Assembly: GCF_003352045.1 (NCBI RefSeq)
Contig: NZ_CP025815.1
Location: 2,604,001 to 2,668,000, forward strand
Direction of reading: 5' to 3'
DNA: 64,000 nucleotides
Origin: Sulfitobacter sp. JL08
GTDB taxonomy: Bacteria; Pseudomonadota; Alphaproteobacteria; Rhodobacterales; Rhodobacteraceae
Made by a program: the position numbers and the translations under genes. Position 1 is the stretch's first letter. Every line of letters starts with the position of its first letter. This document shows positions 56,780-64,000 of the stretch, piece by piece. Below the pieces are notes generated by a model. It did not search any database. It was not told the DNA's origin and worked only from the letters and a program-made list of their open reading frames with translations.

Positions 56780-57331
56780 TCAGGCCTCCTTTTTGAACAT
56801 CAGAATGGACACGGGGATGGCGGCGGCAAAGGCGCCAGCGGCAAAGATGTAACCCGACAGCGCGGTTTGCATCATGCCCGACATCATGTGCCCCGATGTA
56901 CAACCGCCCGCCAGACGCGCGCCGTACAACACGACAAAACCACCCAGAAAGGCAACGGCATAGCGCTGCGCTGCGTTGTCACCGTAATTGGCCCGCCACA
57001 AGGCGGGCATCGTGCGCTCTGCCTTTTCCAGGCCGCCGCGCGCCCATGTGGACAGGAACGCGCCGGCCATCATGGCCAGCACGAAAACAAAGCTGTAGTT
57101 CATCGGGTTGGCCGCGGCCTCGGCATATTTGCCGCCCGATTTGTCAAGATACGCATTGCTTGAGGCAAAGCCGTCACTGGTTTGCGTTACCAGATCGGGG
57201 TTCACCAGATCACCGATGATACCATTCAAAATCACGAATTGGGTGCTGACCCCGATCGGTTTGACCAGCAGCACCGCCATAAAGAAGACAAGGCCCAGAA
57301 GAAGCCCGCCGATTTTCCAGTTCAATGGCAT
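56780..57331 (-). CDS. YeeE/YedE-type sulfur transporter half 1
   Basis: 183 residues with hydrophobic helices starting WKIGGLLLGLVFFMAVLLV, and the conserved motif GARLAGGCTSGHMMSGMMQ. This is the second characteristic cysteine motif of YeeE/YedE. The ATG at 57331 has GGGAG. Together with the next gene it makes one transporter. Confidence 0.87.
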   Translation of the reverse strand: MPLNWKIGGLLLGLVFFMAVLLVKPIGVSTQFVILNGIIGDLVNPDLVTQTSDGFASSNAYLDKSGGKYAEAAANPMNYSFVFVLAMMAGAFLSTWARGGLEKAERTMPALWRANYGDNAAQRYAVAFLGGFVVLYGARLAGGCTSGHMMSGMMQTALSGYIFAAGAFAAAIPVSILMFKKEA

Positions 57332-57401
57332 TTCATTTCTCCCAAAACACATTCATTGGAAGGAATGTATATGACACATTCTGTAAATGGAATGATTTAG
57401 A

Positions 57402-58679
57402 TCAAATCGGGTCCGAAGTGATCTGGGCCATCAATCTGGCCTTTTCGCCCACATCATCGGGGCGCGAAATCGCATGGGCCAGCGCCGCGAGGGAATCTAT
57501 CGAATGGCCTGCGCGAAAACTGTCGACATGGGGCAGCATGGCGCGAATTCCTTGGGCCTTCGGGGCAAACTCGTCCCAGCGCAGCAGCGGGTTCAACCAG
57601 ATCAGTCGCCGCGCCGAAAGATGCAGGCGCTCCATCGCGGCGCTCAAAACCTCGGGATCTTCGCGATCCAGGCCGTCCGTGATCAGCAGCACTACAGCGC
57701 CCTGCCCCATCACGCGGCGTGACCAGTCGCGATTGAACTGGGCAATACAACTGCCGATGCGCGTGCCGCCTTCCCAATCCTGCGCCTGCGCACCGGCGGC
57801 AGCCAGCGCCGCATCCACATCGCGCTGCGCCAGATGGCGGGTGATGTTGGTTAAGCGAGTACCAAAGGTAAAGCCGTGCACCTTGGCCCAGCCTGCCCCC
57901 TTGGCATTGGATACTGCATGCAAGAAATGCAGAACCACGCGGGAATACTGGCTCATCGAGCCGGAAATGTCGCACAAGACCACCAGATTGGGCCAGCGCG
58001 GGCGCGGCGACACATGCGCGATCCGGTGCAATTCTCCGCCGCGCCGCATTGCCGCGCGCAAAGTTGCTCGCCGGTCAATCCGTGCACCGTTGATATCAGC
58101 CATGCTCCGGCGGGACGCGATCGGTTTAACCGGTAGTGTCATCTGCGCCAGCATCCGCTTGGCCTGCGCCATTTCCGCCGTGCTCATCTGCTCGAAATCC
58201 AGCGTGCGCAACCGTTCTTCCTGCGAAATGGTCAGGCTGGCATCAACTTCGATTTCGGTGCCGTCTTCCGGTTGCGTTTCGTCCATTTCAGGCAGATCGC
58301 GTTCCTGCCCGTCCAGCAGTGCCTCGGCCGCCCGCTTTTCTGCCGCCTGCCCCTTGCGGTCTTCCTGAACGCCGCGCACCGCCGGCAACAGCATCGACAT
58401 CATATGTTCCAGATAGCGCGGGTCACGCCAGTACAGCCGGAAAATCTGGGCAAACACAGTGCGGTGTTCGGGGCGCGACACGAAACAGGCCTGCAGCGTC
58501 CAGTAAAAATCGCGTTTTTCGCTGAAGCCTGCGGCCTGTACAGCCGTGATTGCATCCAGAATACGCCCCGTTCCGATCGGCAGGCCGGCGCGGCGCAACG
58601 CGCGCGCAAAATGGGTGATGTTCTGCGCCAGCTTGGGATCGTCAGGCAGTTCCAGCGCGGGATATTCAGGCATGGCCAT
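57402..58679 (-). CDS. coxE: CoxE-like von Willebrand factor A protein
   Basis: 425 residues from an ATG at 58679 (in-frame alternatives at 58700 and 58673). The C-terminal half is a VWA domain with an intact MIDAS motif DISGSMS (D237) and the later T and D (FTFGTRL; ITDGLDREDPE). CoxE works with the AAA+ protein CoxD to build the [CuSMoO2] or related site in CO dehydrogenase. The N-terminal half is helical and acidic in the middle. Overlaps the end of the metallo-beta-lactamase-fold gene by 14 bases. Confidence 0.88.
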   Translation of the reverse strand: MAMPEYPALELPDDPKLAQNITHFARALRRAGLPIGTGRILDAITAVQAAGFSEKRDFYWTLQACFVSRPEHRTVFAQIFRLYWRDPRYLEHMMSMLLPAVRGVQEDRKGQAAEKRAAEALLDGQERDLPEMDETQPEDGTEIEVDASLTISQEERLRTLDFEQMSTAEMAQAKRMLAQMTLPVKPIASRRSMADINGARIDRRATLRAAMRRGGELHRIAHVSPRPRWPNLVVLCDISGSMSQYSRVVLHFLHAVSNAKGAGWAKVHGFTFGTRLTNITRHLAQRDVDAALAAAGAQAQDWEGGTRIGSCIAQFNRDWSRRVMGQGAVVLLITDGLDREDPEVLSAAMERLHLSARRLIWLNPLLRWDEFAPKAQGIRAMLPHVDSFRAGHSIDSLAALAHAISRPDDVGEKARLMAQITSDPI

Positions 58680-59568
58680 ACCATTCCAACGTGCGGGCAA
58701 CGTTCTGGTCGTGAATACGCTGATAAGGCGCGAACCAGTGCAGCACCCCGCTGTCCAGATCGTCCCTTAGTATATCGAACACAGGGGTGTCTGCCCGTTC
58801 GGGGCTGTCGCGCAGATCCATCAGCCAGCGGATATAGCGTTGCGTGGCCGGAATGATTTCGTTCGAATATCCGCCCCTCGCGATGATCGTTTCCGATCCG
58901 TGATCAGGCAGAACATGGCGCGCACCCAAGACGGCAAGCCGATCCAGATCAGCCAGATGAGTGGCGAAATCGGATGGCTCGGCCACATAGGTCACGCAAT
59001 CCTCGACCGTGTCGCCAGCCAGCAGAATGTCGGCATCCGGCAGCCACAACACGGTGGCATCGTCACTGTGAATATTCGCCTCGATCAGCACCACCTTGCG
59101 TGCGCCCAGTTGCAATTCCATCTGCCCGTCAAAGGTGCGGGTCGGCAGAACCAGCGGTGCAATCGCGGGCAGGCCGCTTTCCGTGCCGGCCTCGATCCCG
59201 GCATGGCGCTGCGTCAGATGCTGCGCGGTTCGGCTGTTGGCAATGACAGGGCAATCGGAAAATGCGCCGGTGCCCGCAATATGATCCAGATGCCAGTGGC
59301 TGTAGACAATCGTGATGTCGCGCACGCCCAGATCGTGCAAATGCGCGCGGATCGCCGCACCGTGGTCCAGCGATACATGCGTGTCATAAACCAGCGCCTG
59401 CGAACCCGACACGATCGCATAGGTCGCAATGCCCAGCGCAATCGCCCCATCATCGACCCAGTTCGGCCCGTCCAGAAACCGGTAACCCGCCACCCGCCCG
59501 TCATAATAGGCAAACACGCCAGCATGCGGCTGCAATATCCGGAGATGGGGCGGGCGTTTGCGGGTCAT
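58666..59568 (-). CDS. Metallo-beta-lactamase-fold hydrolase
   Basis: 300 residues with the metal motif H91-W-H93-L-D95-H96 (YSHWHLDHIAG) and later ligands in NIHSDDATV, LLAGDTVEDC and LPDHGSE. The chain is embedded between coxD and coxE with overlaps on both sides (ATGA with coxD), so it belongs to the operon. Its substrate is unknown. Such a gene is not part of the textbook cox set and may process a substrate or product of the form II enzyme. Confidence 0.87.
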   Translation of the reverse strand: MTRKRPPHLRILQPHAGVFAYYDGRVAGYRFLDGPNWVDDGAIALGIATYAIVSGSQALVYDTHVSLDHGAAIRAHLHDLGVRDITIVYSHWHLDHIAGTGAFSDCPVIANSRTAQHLTQRHAGIEAGTESGLPAIAPLVLPTRTFDGQMELQLGARKVVLIEANIHSDDATVLWLPDADILLAGDTVEDCVTYVAEPSDFATHLADLDRLAVLGARHVLPDHGSETIIARGGYSNEIIPATQRYIRWLMDLRDSPERADTPVFDILRDDLDSGVLHWFAPYQRIHDQNVARTLEWYGHA

Positions 59569-60473
59569 GCAGGCGCCAGTGCCGCCTTGGCCTGATCCAG
59601 AATGCGCTTGGCCTCGGAACCTTGCAGTTTCTGAATATCGTCCTGATATTTCAGAACCGCGCCCAGCGTGTCTGCGATCACTTCGGGGCTAAGGTTGATC
59701 ACATCCAGCGCCAGAAGGCATTTCGCCCAGTCGATGGTTTCAGCCACGCCGGGTTTCTTGAACAGGTCTTCGGTGCGCAGCGCCTGCACAAAGGCAACGA
59801 CTTCGCGGCTTAGCGCGTCGGCGGCTTCGGGCGCGCGGGCATGCAGGATTTCAATTTCCCGGTCAAAGTCGGGATAATCCACCCAGTGATACAGGCACCG
59901 GCGTTTCAACGCATCATGCACCTCTCGGGTGCGGTTTGATGTCAGCACCACAATCGGCGGTTTGGGAGCCTTGATCGTGCCCAGTTCCGGGATCGTGACC
60001 TGAAAATCGCTCAGCGCCTCAAGCAGGAAGGCCTCGAACGGTTCATCCGTACGATCCAGTTCGTCAATCAGCAGCACCGGTGCGCCGTTTTCGTCAGGGC
60101 GCATCGCTTCCAGCAGTGGCCGTTCAATCAGATATTCGCGACTGAACAGTTCCTCTTGCAAGGCAGCACGATCTGCGCCGCCTGCCGCTTCTGCCGTGCG
60201 GATCGCCACCATCTGCGCGGGGAAATTCCATTCGTAGACGGCGCTGGACGCATCCAGACCTTCGTAACATTGCAACCGGATCAAACGGCGGTTCAAACCG
60301 GCAGCCAGCGCCTTGGCAATCTCGGTTTTGCCGGTGCCCGCCTCGCCCTCAAGAAACAACGGTCGCCCAAGGCGAAGCGCCAGAAACACCAGAACGCCCA
60401 GTGCGCGGCTGCAAATGTAACCCTGTCCTGCCAGCAACGCCTGAACGTCTTCGATACTATCAATCTTTGCCAT
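59565..60473 (-). CDS. coxD: CoxD-like MoxR-family AAA+ ATPase
   Basis: 302 residues with Walker A GEAGTGKT (43-50), Walker B APVLLIDELDR, sensor 1 VVLTSNRTR and the arginine-rich DALKRRCLYHWVDYPD. MoxR ATPases pair with VWA proteins (CoxE here) to insert metal centres. The first gene of the cluster as transcribed; the ATG at 60473 has GGAAAGGG. Confidence 0.92.
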   Translation of the reverse strand: MAKIDSIEDVQALLAGQGYICSRALGVLVFLALRLGRPLFLEGEAGTGKTEIAKALAAGLNRRLIRLQCYEGLDASSAVYEWNFPAQMVAIRTAEAAGGADRAALQEELFSREYLIERPLLEAMRPDENGAPVLLIDELDRTDEPFEAFLLEALSDFQVTIPELGTIKAPKPPIVVLTSNRTREVHDALKRRCLYHWVDYPDFDREIEILHARAPEAADALSREVVAFVQALRTEDLFKKPGVAETIDWAKCLLALDVINLSPEVIADTLGAVLKYQDDIQKLQGSEAKRILDQAKAALAPA

Positions 60474-60791
60474 GTCGGCCCTTTCCTGTTGCCCCGATAG
60501 GTACACCTTGCGCCGGTGCCGTCAAGAAAAGCACCGACCCCCACATACCTGGGACCAGATCAGCCGGACCGAATAGCTTTTCGAATCGCGAGGTACATCT
60601 GCGCGCGAACGCCCGCCCGGCATTCGCCCAATGGGTGCATTGACCCGACGCGGTTCACCCAGTGCGCGCAGAGCCTGTGGATAAGTCGTTTAAATTGCGA
60701 CGATCAACACTCTGTCGTCAATTTTGGCATATTGACCGCACAAAAAAACCGATACTATCTTTCAACTCGGTTTGTGTCAGGAACGCATGGT
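60474..60791. other. Divergent gap between coxD and the conserved unknown gene
   Basis: 318 bases without a gene I can support. It contains one perfect 9-bp DnaA-box word TGTGGATAA (60676-60684), expected by chance about once per 130 kb when both strands are counted. No clear promoter was singled out. Confidence 0.35.
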
Positions 60792-61751
60792 ATGCAAAAG
60801 GCCCACGAAAGTCTGGAAACACCGATGGTCGGGCTGTCCAAAGGCGACTGGCTGGAGGCACTTGCCACGGCATCGGACGAAATGGGGTTTTTCGAACCTC
60901 TGGGCACCCGCCACTACGCCAGCTTTATCGAAAAGTCTGACACGCTTCTGGTGACCTTTGAAAACCTGCAAGGCATCCAGTCGCTGTCCGAAAACGGCCA
61001 GCCGCTGGGCTGGGACATGGTGCGCGAAAACGGCTGGTCGCATTTATGCCTGATCAGCGATGGCGACACCTGGTTTCGCGACGGGGATGTTTACGAATTT
61101 TTCGATCTTCTTGTGGATGATTGTTTTTTCGACAATTACAGCAAGGTGATCTTTTACGGCGCGGGCCCGTGCGGGTATGCCGCTGCTGCATTTTCGGTCA
61201 GTGCGCCGGGCGCCACGGTTCTGGCCGTGCAACCGCAAGCTACCCTGACCCCTGCCGTCGCGGGGTGGGATGACAGGTTCATTGAAAACCGCCGCATGAC
61301 ATTCACCGATCGCTACGGATTTGCCCCCGACATGATCGAGGCGGCCCAACACGCCTTTATCGTTTTTGATCCCTATCAGCGGCTGGATGCGATGCACGCC
61401 GCCCTGTTCAACGGCCGTAATGTAACGCATCTGCGCATGCCGCATATGGGCGCCGCGCTGCAGGGCAGTCTGATCGCAATGGAAGTGTTCTGGCAGATGC
61501 TGACGGACGCGGGCAACGGCCAGCTGGATGTTCCGTCATTCGCGCAGCTGTTTCGCGCGCGGCGGGAATACCGCCCATACCTGCGATTTCTGCTCGGGGT
61601 GCTGGAACGCGAAGACCGCACCCAGCTTGCCATCATGCTGTGCAGCAACGTCTCGAACAGAATGAACGCGCCGCTGTTTCGCCAGCGCCTGAAAGACCTG
61701 CGCATCAAGCACCGCGCCAACCAACCACAAGAAGCGATCTTTGACAGCTAG
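60792..61751 (+). CDS. Conserved rhodobacteral protein of unknown function
   Basis: 319 residues, ATG at 60792 ([20 protein letters not shown]). A glycine-rich segment [31 protein letters not shown] (about 120-150) looks like a Rossmann-type nucleotide site. Other striking motifs: [19 protein letters not shown] and [16 protein letters not shown] recognise close relatives in roseobacters, sometimes annotated loosely as phosphoadenosine phosphosulfate reductase, but there is no PP-loop or catalytic ECG, so that name is not supported. Possibly a sugar or polysaccharide-related enzyme; unproven. Confidence 0.75.
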   Translation: MQKAHESLETPMVGLSKGDWLEALATASDEMGFFEPLGTRHYASFIEKSDTLLVTFENLQGIQSLSENGQPLGWDMVRENGWSHLCLISDGDTWFRDGDVYEFFDLLVDDCFFDNYSKVIFYGAGPCGYAAAAFSVSAPGATVLAVQPQATLTPAVAGWDDRFIENRRMTFTDRYGFAPDMIEAAQHAFIVFDPYQRLDAMHAALFNGRNVTHLRMPHMGAALQGSLIAMEVFWQMLTDAGNGQLDVPSFAQLFRARREYRPYLRFLLGVLEREDRTQLAIMLCSNVSNRMNAPLFRQRLKDLRIKHRANQPQEAIFDS

Positions 61752-61846
61752 ACGTAGCCGCCCGGAACGCATGCCGCCCGCAATTTTCCACCTGTTTGCC
61801 CTATCGGCACTGGCGACAGTCAGAACCCTGTGCTAGCCACGCGGGC

Positions 61847-62884
61847 ATGAGCGAAACTCTGACATTGCGCCGCCCCGACGACTGGCACCTGCACCTGCGC
61901 GACGGCGCAATGCTGGCGGCTGTCCTGCCCGAAACCGCCCGCCATTTCGCCCGCGCGATCATCATGCCGAACCTGGTACCACCGGTGGTTCGGGGCGCCG
62001 ATGCGGCGGCCTATCGCGACCGGATCATGGCGGCCCTACCAGAAGGCATGGCGTTCGAACCGTTGATGACGCTATACCTTACGGAAGACACCGATGCCGA
62101 TGACGTTGCCGCCGCACATGCCAGCGGACTTGTGAAGGCGGTGAAACTGTATCCGGCCGGCGCAACAACCAATTCGGCAAGCGGTGTTGCGAATTTTGAC
62201 AAGGTTCGCGGCGTGCTGGAACGGATGGCCGACATAGGGCTGCCGCTCTGCGTGCACGGTGAAGTCACGGATGCGGACATTGATATCTTTGACCGCGAGG
62301 CCGTGTTTATAGACCGGGTGCTGGACCCGATCCGCCAGAATACGCCGGGATTGCGCGTGGTGATGGAACACATCACCACCTCGGTCGCTGCTGATTATGT
62401 GCGCAGCGCATCCGAAAACCTTGGCGCCACAATCACAACGCATCATCTGGTGATCAACCGGAACCATATTCTGGCCGGCGGGATCAAACCGCATTATTAC
62501 TGCCTTCCTGTGGCGAAACGCGAAACCCATCGACTGGCCCTCGTCGCTGCTGCCACATCCGGCGACAGCCGTTTTTTCCTTGGCACGGACAGCGCACCAC
62601 ATACAGACGCCAACAAGTTGCTGCCCTGCGGATGTGCGGGCTGCTTTACCGCGACGAATACAGTGTCGATCCTTGCCGAAGTCTTTGAACGCGCCGATGC
62701 GCTTGACAGGCTGGAGGCGTTCACATCGCTGAACGGCCCGGCGTTTTACCGGCTGCCTGTGAATGCCGACAGCATTACCCTGACCAAGGGGCATCCGGTG
62801 TCCTACCTGAAGAAGATTGCCACGGGTGACGGCGATGTGACCGTGTTTGACCCCGGTTTCGACCTGCACTGGCACGTGGCGTGA
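61847..62884 (+). CDS. pyrC: Dihydroorotase
   Basis: 345-residue zinc amidohydrolase of the class II type that closes carbamoyl-aspartate to dihydroorotate in pyrimidine synthesis. H14/H16 ([10 protein letters not shown]), the carboxylated lysine K100 ([13 protein letters not shown]), H137, H175 and D248 (GTDSAPH) are in place. The ATG at 61847 starts the conserved [12 protein letters not shown]. pyrE follows after about 100 bases that hold a copy of the dispersed repeat. Confidence 0.96.
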   Translation: MSETLTLRRPDDWHLHLRDGAMLAAVLPETARHFARAIIMPNLVPPVVRGADAAAYRDRIMAALPEGMAFEPLMTLYLTEDTDADDVAAAHASGLVKAVKLYPAGATTNSASGVANFDKVRGVLERMADIGLPLCVHGEVTDADIDIFDREAVFIDRVLDPIRQNTPGLRVVMEHITTSVAADYVRSASENLGATITTHHLVINRNHILAGGIKPHYYCLPVAKRETHRLALVAAATSGDSRFFLGTDSAPHTDANKLLPCGCAGCFTATNTVSILAEVFERADALDRLEAFTSLNGPAFYRLPVNADSITLTKGHPVSYLKKIATGDGDVTVFDPGFDLHWHVA

Positions 62885-62931
62885 CAAGGGCGCGATACAG
62901 CAAAAATCCTGTCCCTGCCGCATCTGTGGAT

Positions 62932-62966
62932 GCCTCCGGCGGGGATATTTCACAACAGAAGAAGCC
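62932..62966. repeat. 35-bp dispersed repeat, copy between pyrC and pyrE
   Basis: GCCTCCGGCGGGGATATTT followed by CACAACAGAAGAAGCC. It is the reverse complement of 43855-43889 with only two differences. It begins 48 bases after the pyrC stop. Confidence 0.85.
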
Positions 62967-62987
62967 TGACCTTTTGAAGGAGCCGTT

Positions 62988-63668
62988 ATGATCCCGACCA
63001 GTTATCCCGATGCCTCTGAAATGGCGCGTCTGACGGCCCGCATGCTGCTTGAGATCGGGGCGGTGCATTTGAATGCGGACGAGCCGTTTACACTGGCCTC
63101 GGGCCTGCCCAGCCCGACCTATATTGATTGTCGCAAGCTGATTTCATATCCGCGCATCCGCTCGACCCTGATGGATTTCCTGACCGTTACCGTCATGCGC
63201 AATGCAGGCTTTGAAGCGTTCGACAACATCGCCGGGGGCGAAACGGCCGGTATCCCGTTTGGCGCGCTTGTCGCTGAACGGATGGCTCTGCCGATGAGTT
63301 ATGTGCGCAAGAAGCCAAAAGGCTACGGGCGCAACGCGCGGATCGAAGGCGAAATGACACCGGGCCAGCGTGTGCTGCTGGTAGAAGATCTGACAACGGA
63401 TGGCGGATCAAAGCTGTCATTTGTCGATGCCATCCGCGAAACCGGCGCAACCTGTGCGCATACGGCTGTCATTTTCTATTATGGCATTTTCCCGGGAACC
63501 GAAGAATCCCTGGCCGGCCACGGCGTGCAGTTGCACCATCTGTGTACCTGGTGGGATGTTCTGGCCGAAGCCAAGGCATCCGGTGCGTTTGACGATTCTA
63601 CCCTGGTCGAGGTTGAAACGTTTCTGACCGCTCCGCGTGCCTGGCAAGAGGCACGGCAAAAGACCTGA
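62988..63668 (+). CDS. pyrE: Orotate phosphoribosyltransferase
   Basis: 226 residues; it joins orotate with PRPP to form OMP. The PRPP motif [13 protein letters not shown] lies at about 129-141, the substrate loop with [15 protein letters not shown] precedes it, and the N-terminus carries [23 protein letters not shown] precedes the ATG at 62988. It belongs with pyrC to the pyrimidine pathway. Confidence 0.96.
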   Translation: MIPTSYPDASEMARLTARMLLEIGAVHLNADEPFTLASGLPSPTYIDCRKLISYPRIRSTLMDFLTVTVMRNAGFEAFDNIAGGETAGIPFGALVAERMALPMSYVRKKPKGYGRNARIEGEMTPGQRVLLVEDLTTDGGSKLSFVDAIRETGATCAHTAVIFYYGIFPGTEESLAGHGVQLHHLCTWWDVLAEAKASGAFDDSTLVEVETFLTAPRAWQEARQKT

Positions 63669-63679
63669 CGGCGAAATAT

Positions 63680-63742
63680 TGCGCTTAAGCGCAGAGAGAA
63701 ACCGCAAGATGTTGACGCAAGGCACCTGAACAGGGCTATATA
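63680..63742 (+). promoter_or_regulatory. Possible dnaB promoter with upstream palindrome
   Basis: TGCGCTTAAGCGCA (63680-63693) is a perfect 14-bp palindrome. TTGACG (63712-63717) and TATATA (63737-63742) follow with a 19-base spacer, longer than ideal. This is the best promoter match in the pyrE-dnaB gap. Confidence 0.45.
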
Positions 63743-63755
63743 AAGCGGTACGCCG

Positions 63756-63775
63756 GTATCCACAGACTATCCACA
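63756..63775 (+). promoter_or_regulatory. Pair of DnaA-box-like sites before dnaB
   Basis: GTATCCACA (63756-63764) and CTATCCACA (63767-63775) each match the DnaA box TTATCCACA except at the first base. They have the same orientation and lie 11 bases apart, one helical turn, in the dnaB leader. Confidence 0.6.
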
Positions 63776-63844
63776 GAAACATACAATTTGCACCGCGCCG
63801 CCCGACTTGGATAAGATCACCCTTCAAGGGGACAGAACAAAAAA

Positions 63845-64000
63845 ATGAACGAGATTTCGAGCATCAACACCGCCGAAAGCGGCGCGCAATCTGCTGACAC
63901 GATGCCCCATTCGATCGAGGCGGAACAACAGCTTCTGGGCGCGATCCTGACCAATAACGACGTGTTTGACCGCATAGCATCTATCATCGGTCCGCAACAT
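63845..64000 (+). CDS. dnaB: Replicative DNA helicase DnaB, N-terminal part
   Basis: 52 codons before the right edge. After a polar leader (MNEISSINTAESGAQ), DTMPHSIEAEQQLLGAILTN is the standard start of the DnaB N-terminal domain, followed by DVFDRIASIIGPQH. DnaB is the ring helicase of the replication fork. GGGG and A-rich sequence precede the ATG at 63845. Confidence 0.93.
   Translation, partial: MNEISSINTAESGAQSADTMPHSIEAEQQLLGAILTNNDVFDRIASIIGPQH

Noticed and set aside
60676-60684. Perfect DnaA box as a sign of the replication origin
   Set aside because: A single 9-mer is expected by chance at this window size, there is no cluster or AT-rich unwinding region, and neighbouring genes are not those of an alphaproteobacterial origin.

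Overview
This 64 kb window reads as chromosomal DNA of an alphaproteobacterium of the Rhodobacteraceae, Roseobacter group. The evidence is GC-rich coding bias, an ALAS-type hemA (C4 haem pathway) with an FnrL-type box, a Rhodobacter-type ferredoxin/flavodoxin-NADP reductase, the siroheme synthase-DUF2849-cysI-cysH-DUF934 sulfur operon, a TRAP dicarboxylate system with DctB/DctD, and a form II cox (molybdenum hydroxylase) cluster. The genus cannot be named from sequence alone. Most of the window is dense, ordinary core genome.

Layout. 1-14.2 kb: DUF2189 membrane protein (partial), amidase, prfB, mrcA, cell-wall amidase, aminotransferase, then M48 protease and DsbA-like protein, then ispG, rodZ-like gene and hemA. 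14.2-20.2 kb is a disturbed segment. Two nearly identical IS5-family elements, each with its own 4-bp target duplication, bracket a dipeptidase, a haloacetate dehalogenase-like hydrolase and a tRNA-Asp; the second IS splits a 95-codon gene. A second identical tRNA-Asp follows. 20.2-32.8 kb: pirin, DUF502, two tRNA-Val genes around a gutted phosphatase pseudogene, HU-like protein, lon, isochorismatase-family hydrolase, tgt, a putative outer-membrane protein, qmcA/nfeD, a RluE-like synthase, two Fe-S assembly genes and tpiA. 32.8-39.2 kb: dctM-dctQ-dctP and dctD-dctB. 39.3-45.9 kb: P450, an Lrp-type regulator and the assimilatory sulfate-reduction operon ending near fpr. 46-50 kb: an arylsulfatase broken by one in-frame TGA, a TauD-like dioxygenase, an Ala-rich membrane-anchored protein and infC. 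50-60.5 kb: the cox cluster, all on the minus strand. 60.8-64 kb: a conserved unknown, pyrC, pyrE and the start of dnaB.

How the genes work together. The cox cluster combines structural subunits (coxS/L/M) with maturation functions (xdhC-like, MoeA-like, CoxD AAA+ ATPase, CoxE VWA protein), a split YeeE/YedE sulfur transporter and a metallo-beta-lactamase-fold protein. The cys cluster couples siroheme synthesis, APS reduction and sulfite reduction through overlapping genes. DctB/DctD and the TRAP genes form a sensing-and-uptake unit, but this DctD lacks the sigma-54 contact loop.

Most notable observations: infC appears to start at an ATA codon; DctD has lost GAFTGA and the Walker A lysine while two matching inverted repeats remain upstream of dctP; the IS-interrupted gene can be rejoined exactly; a 35-bp dispersed repeat is translated into the N-terminus of CysH; two DnaA-box-like sites lie one helical turn apart before dnaB; and the hydrolase at 17.4 kb keeps the fluoroacetate dehalogenase residue spacing. 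I did not find a CRISPR array, prophage, toxin-antitoxin pair or an obviously new defence system.
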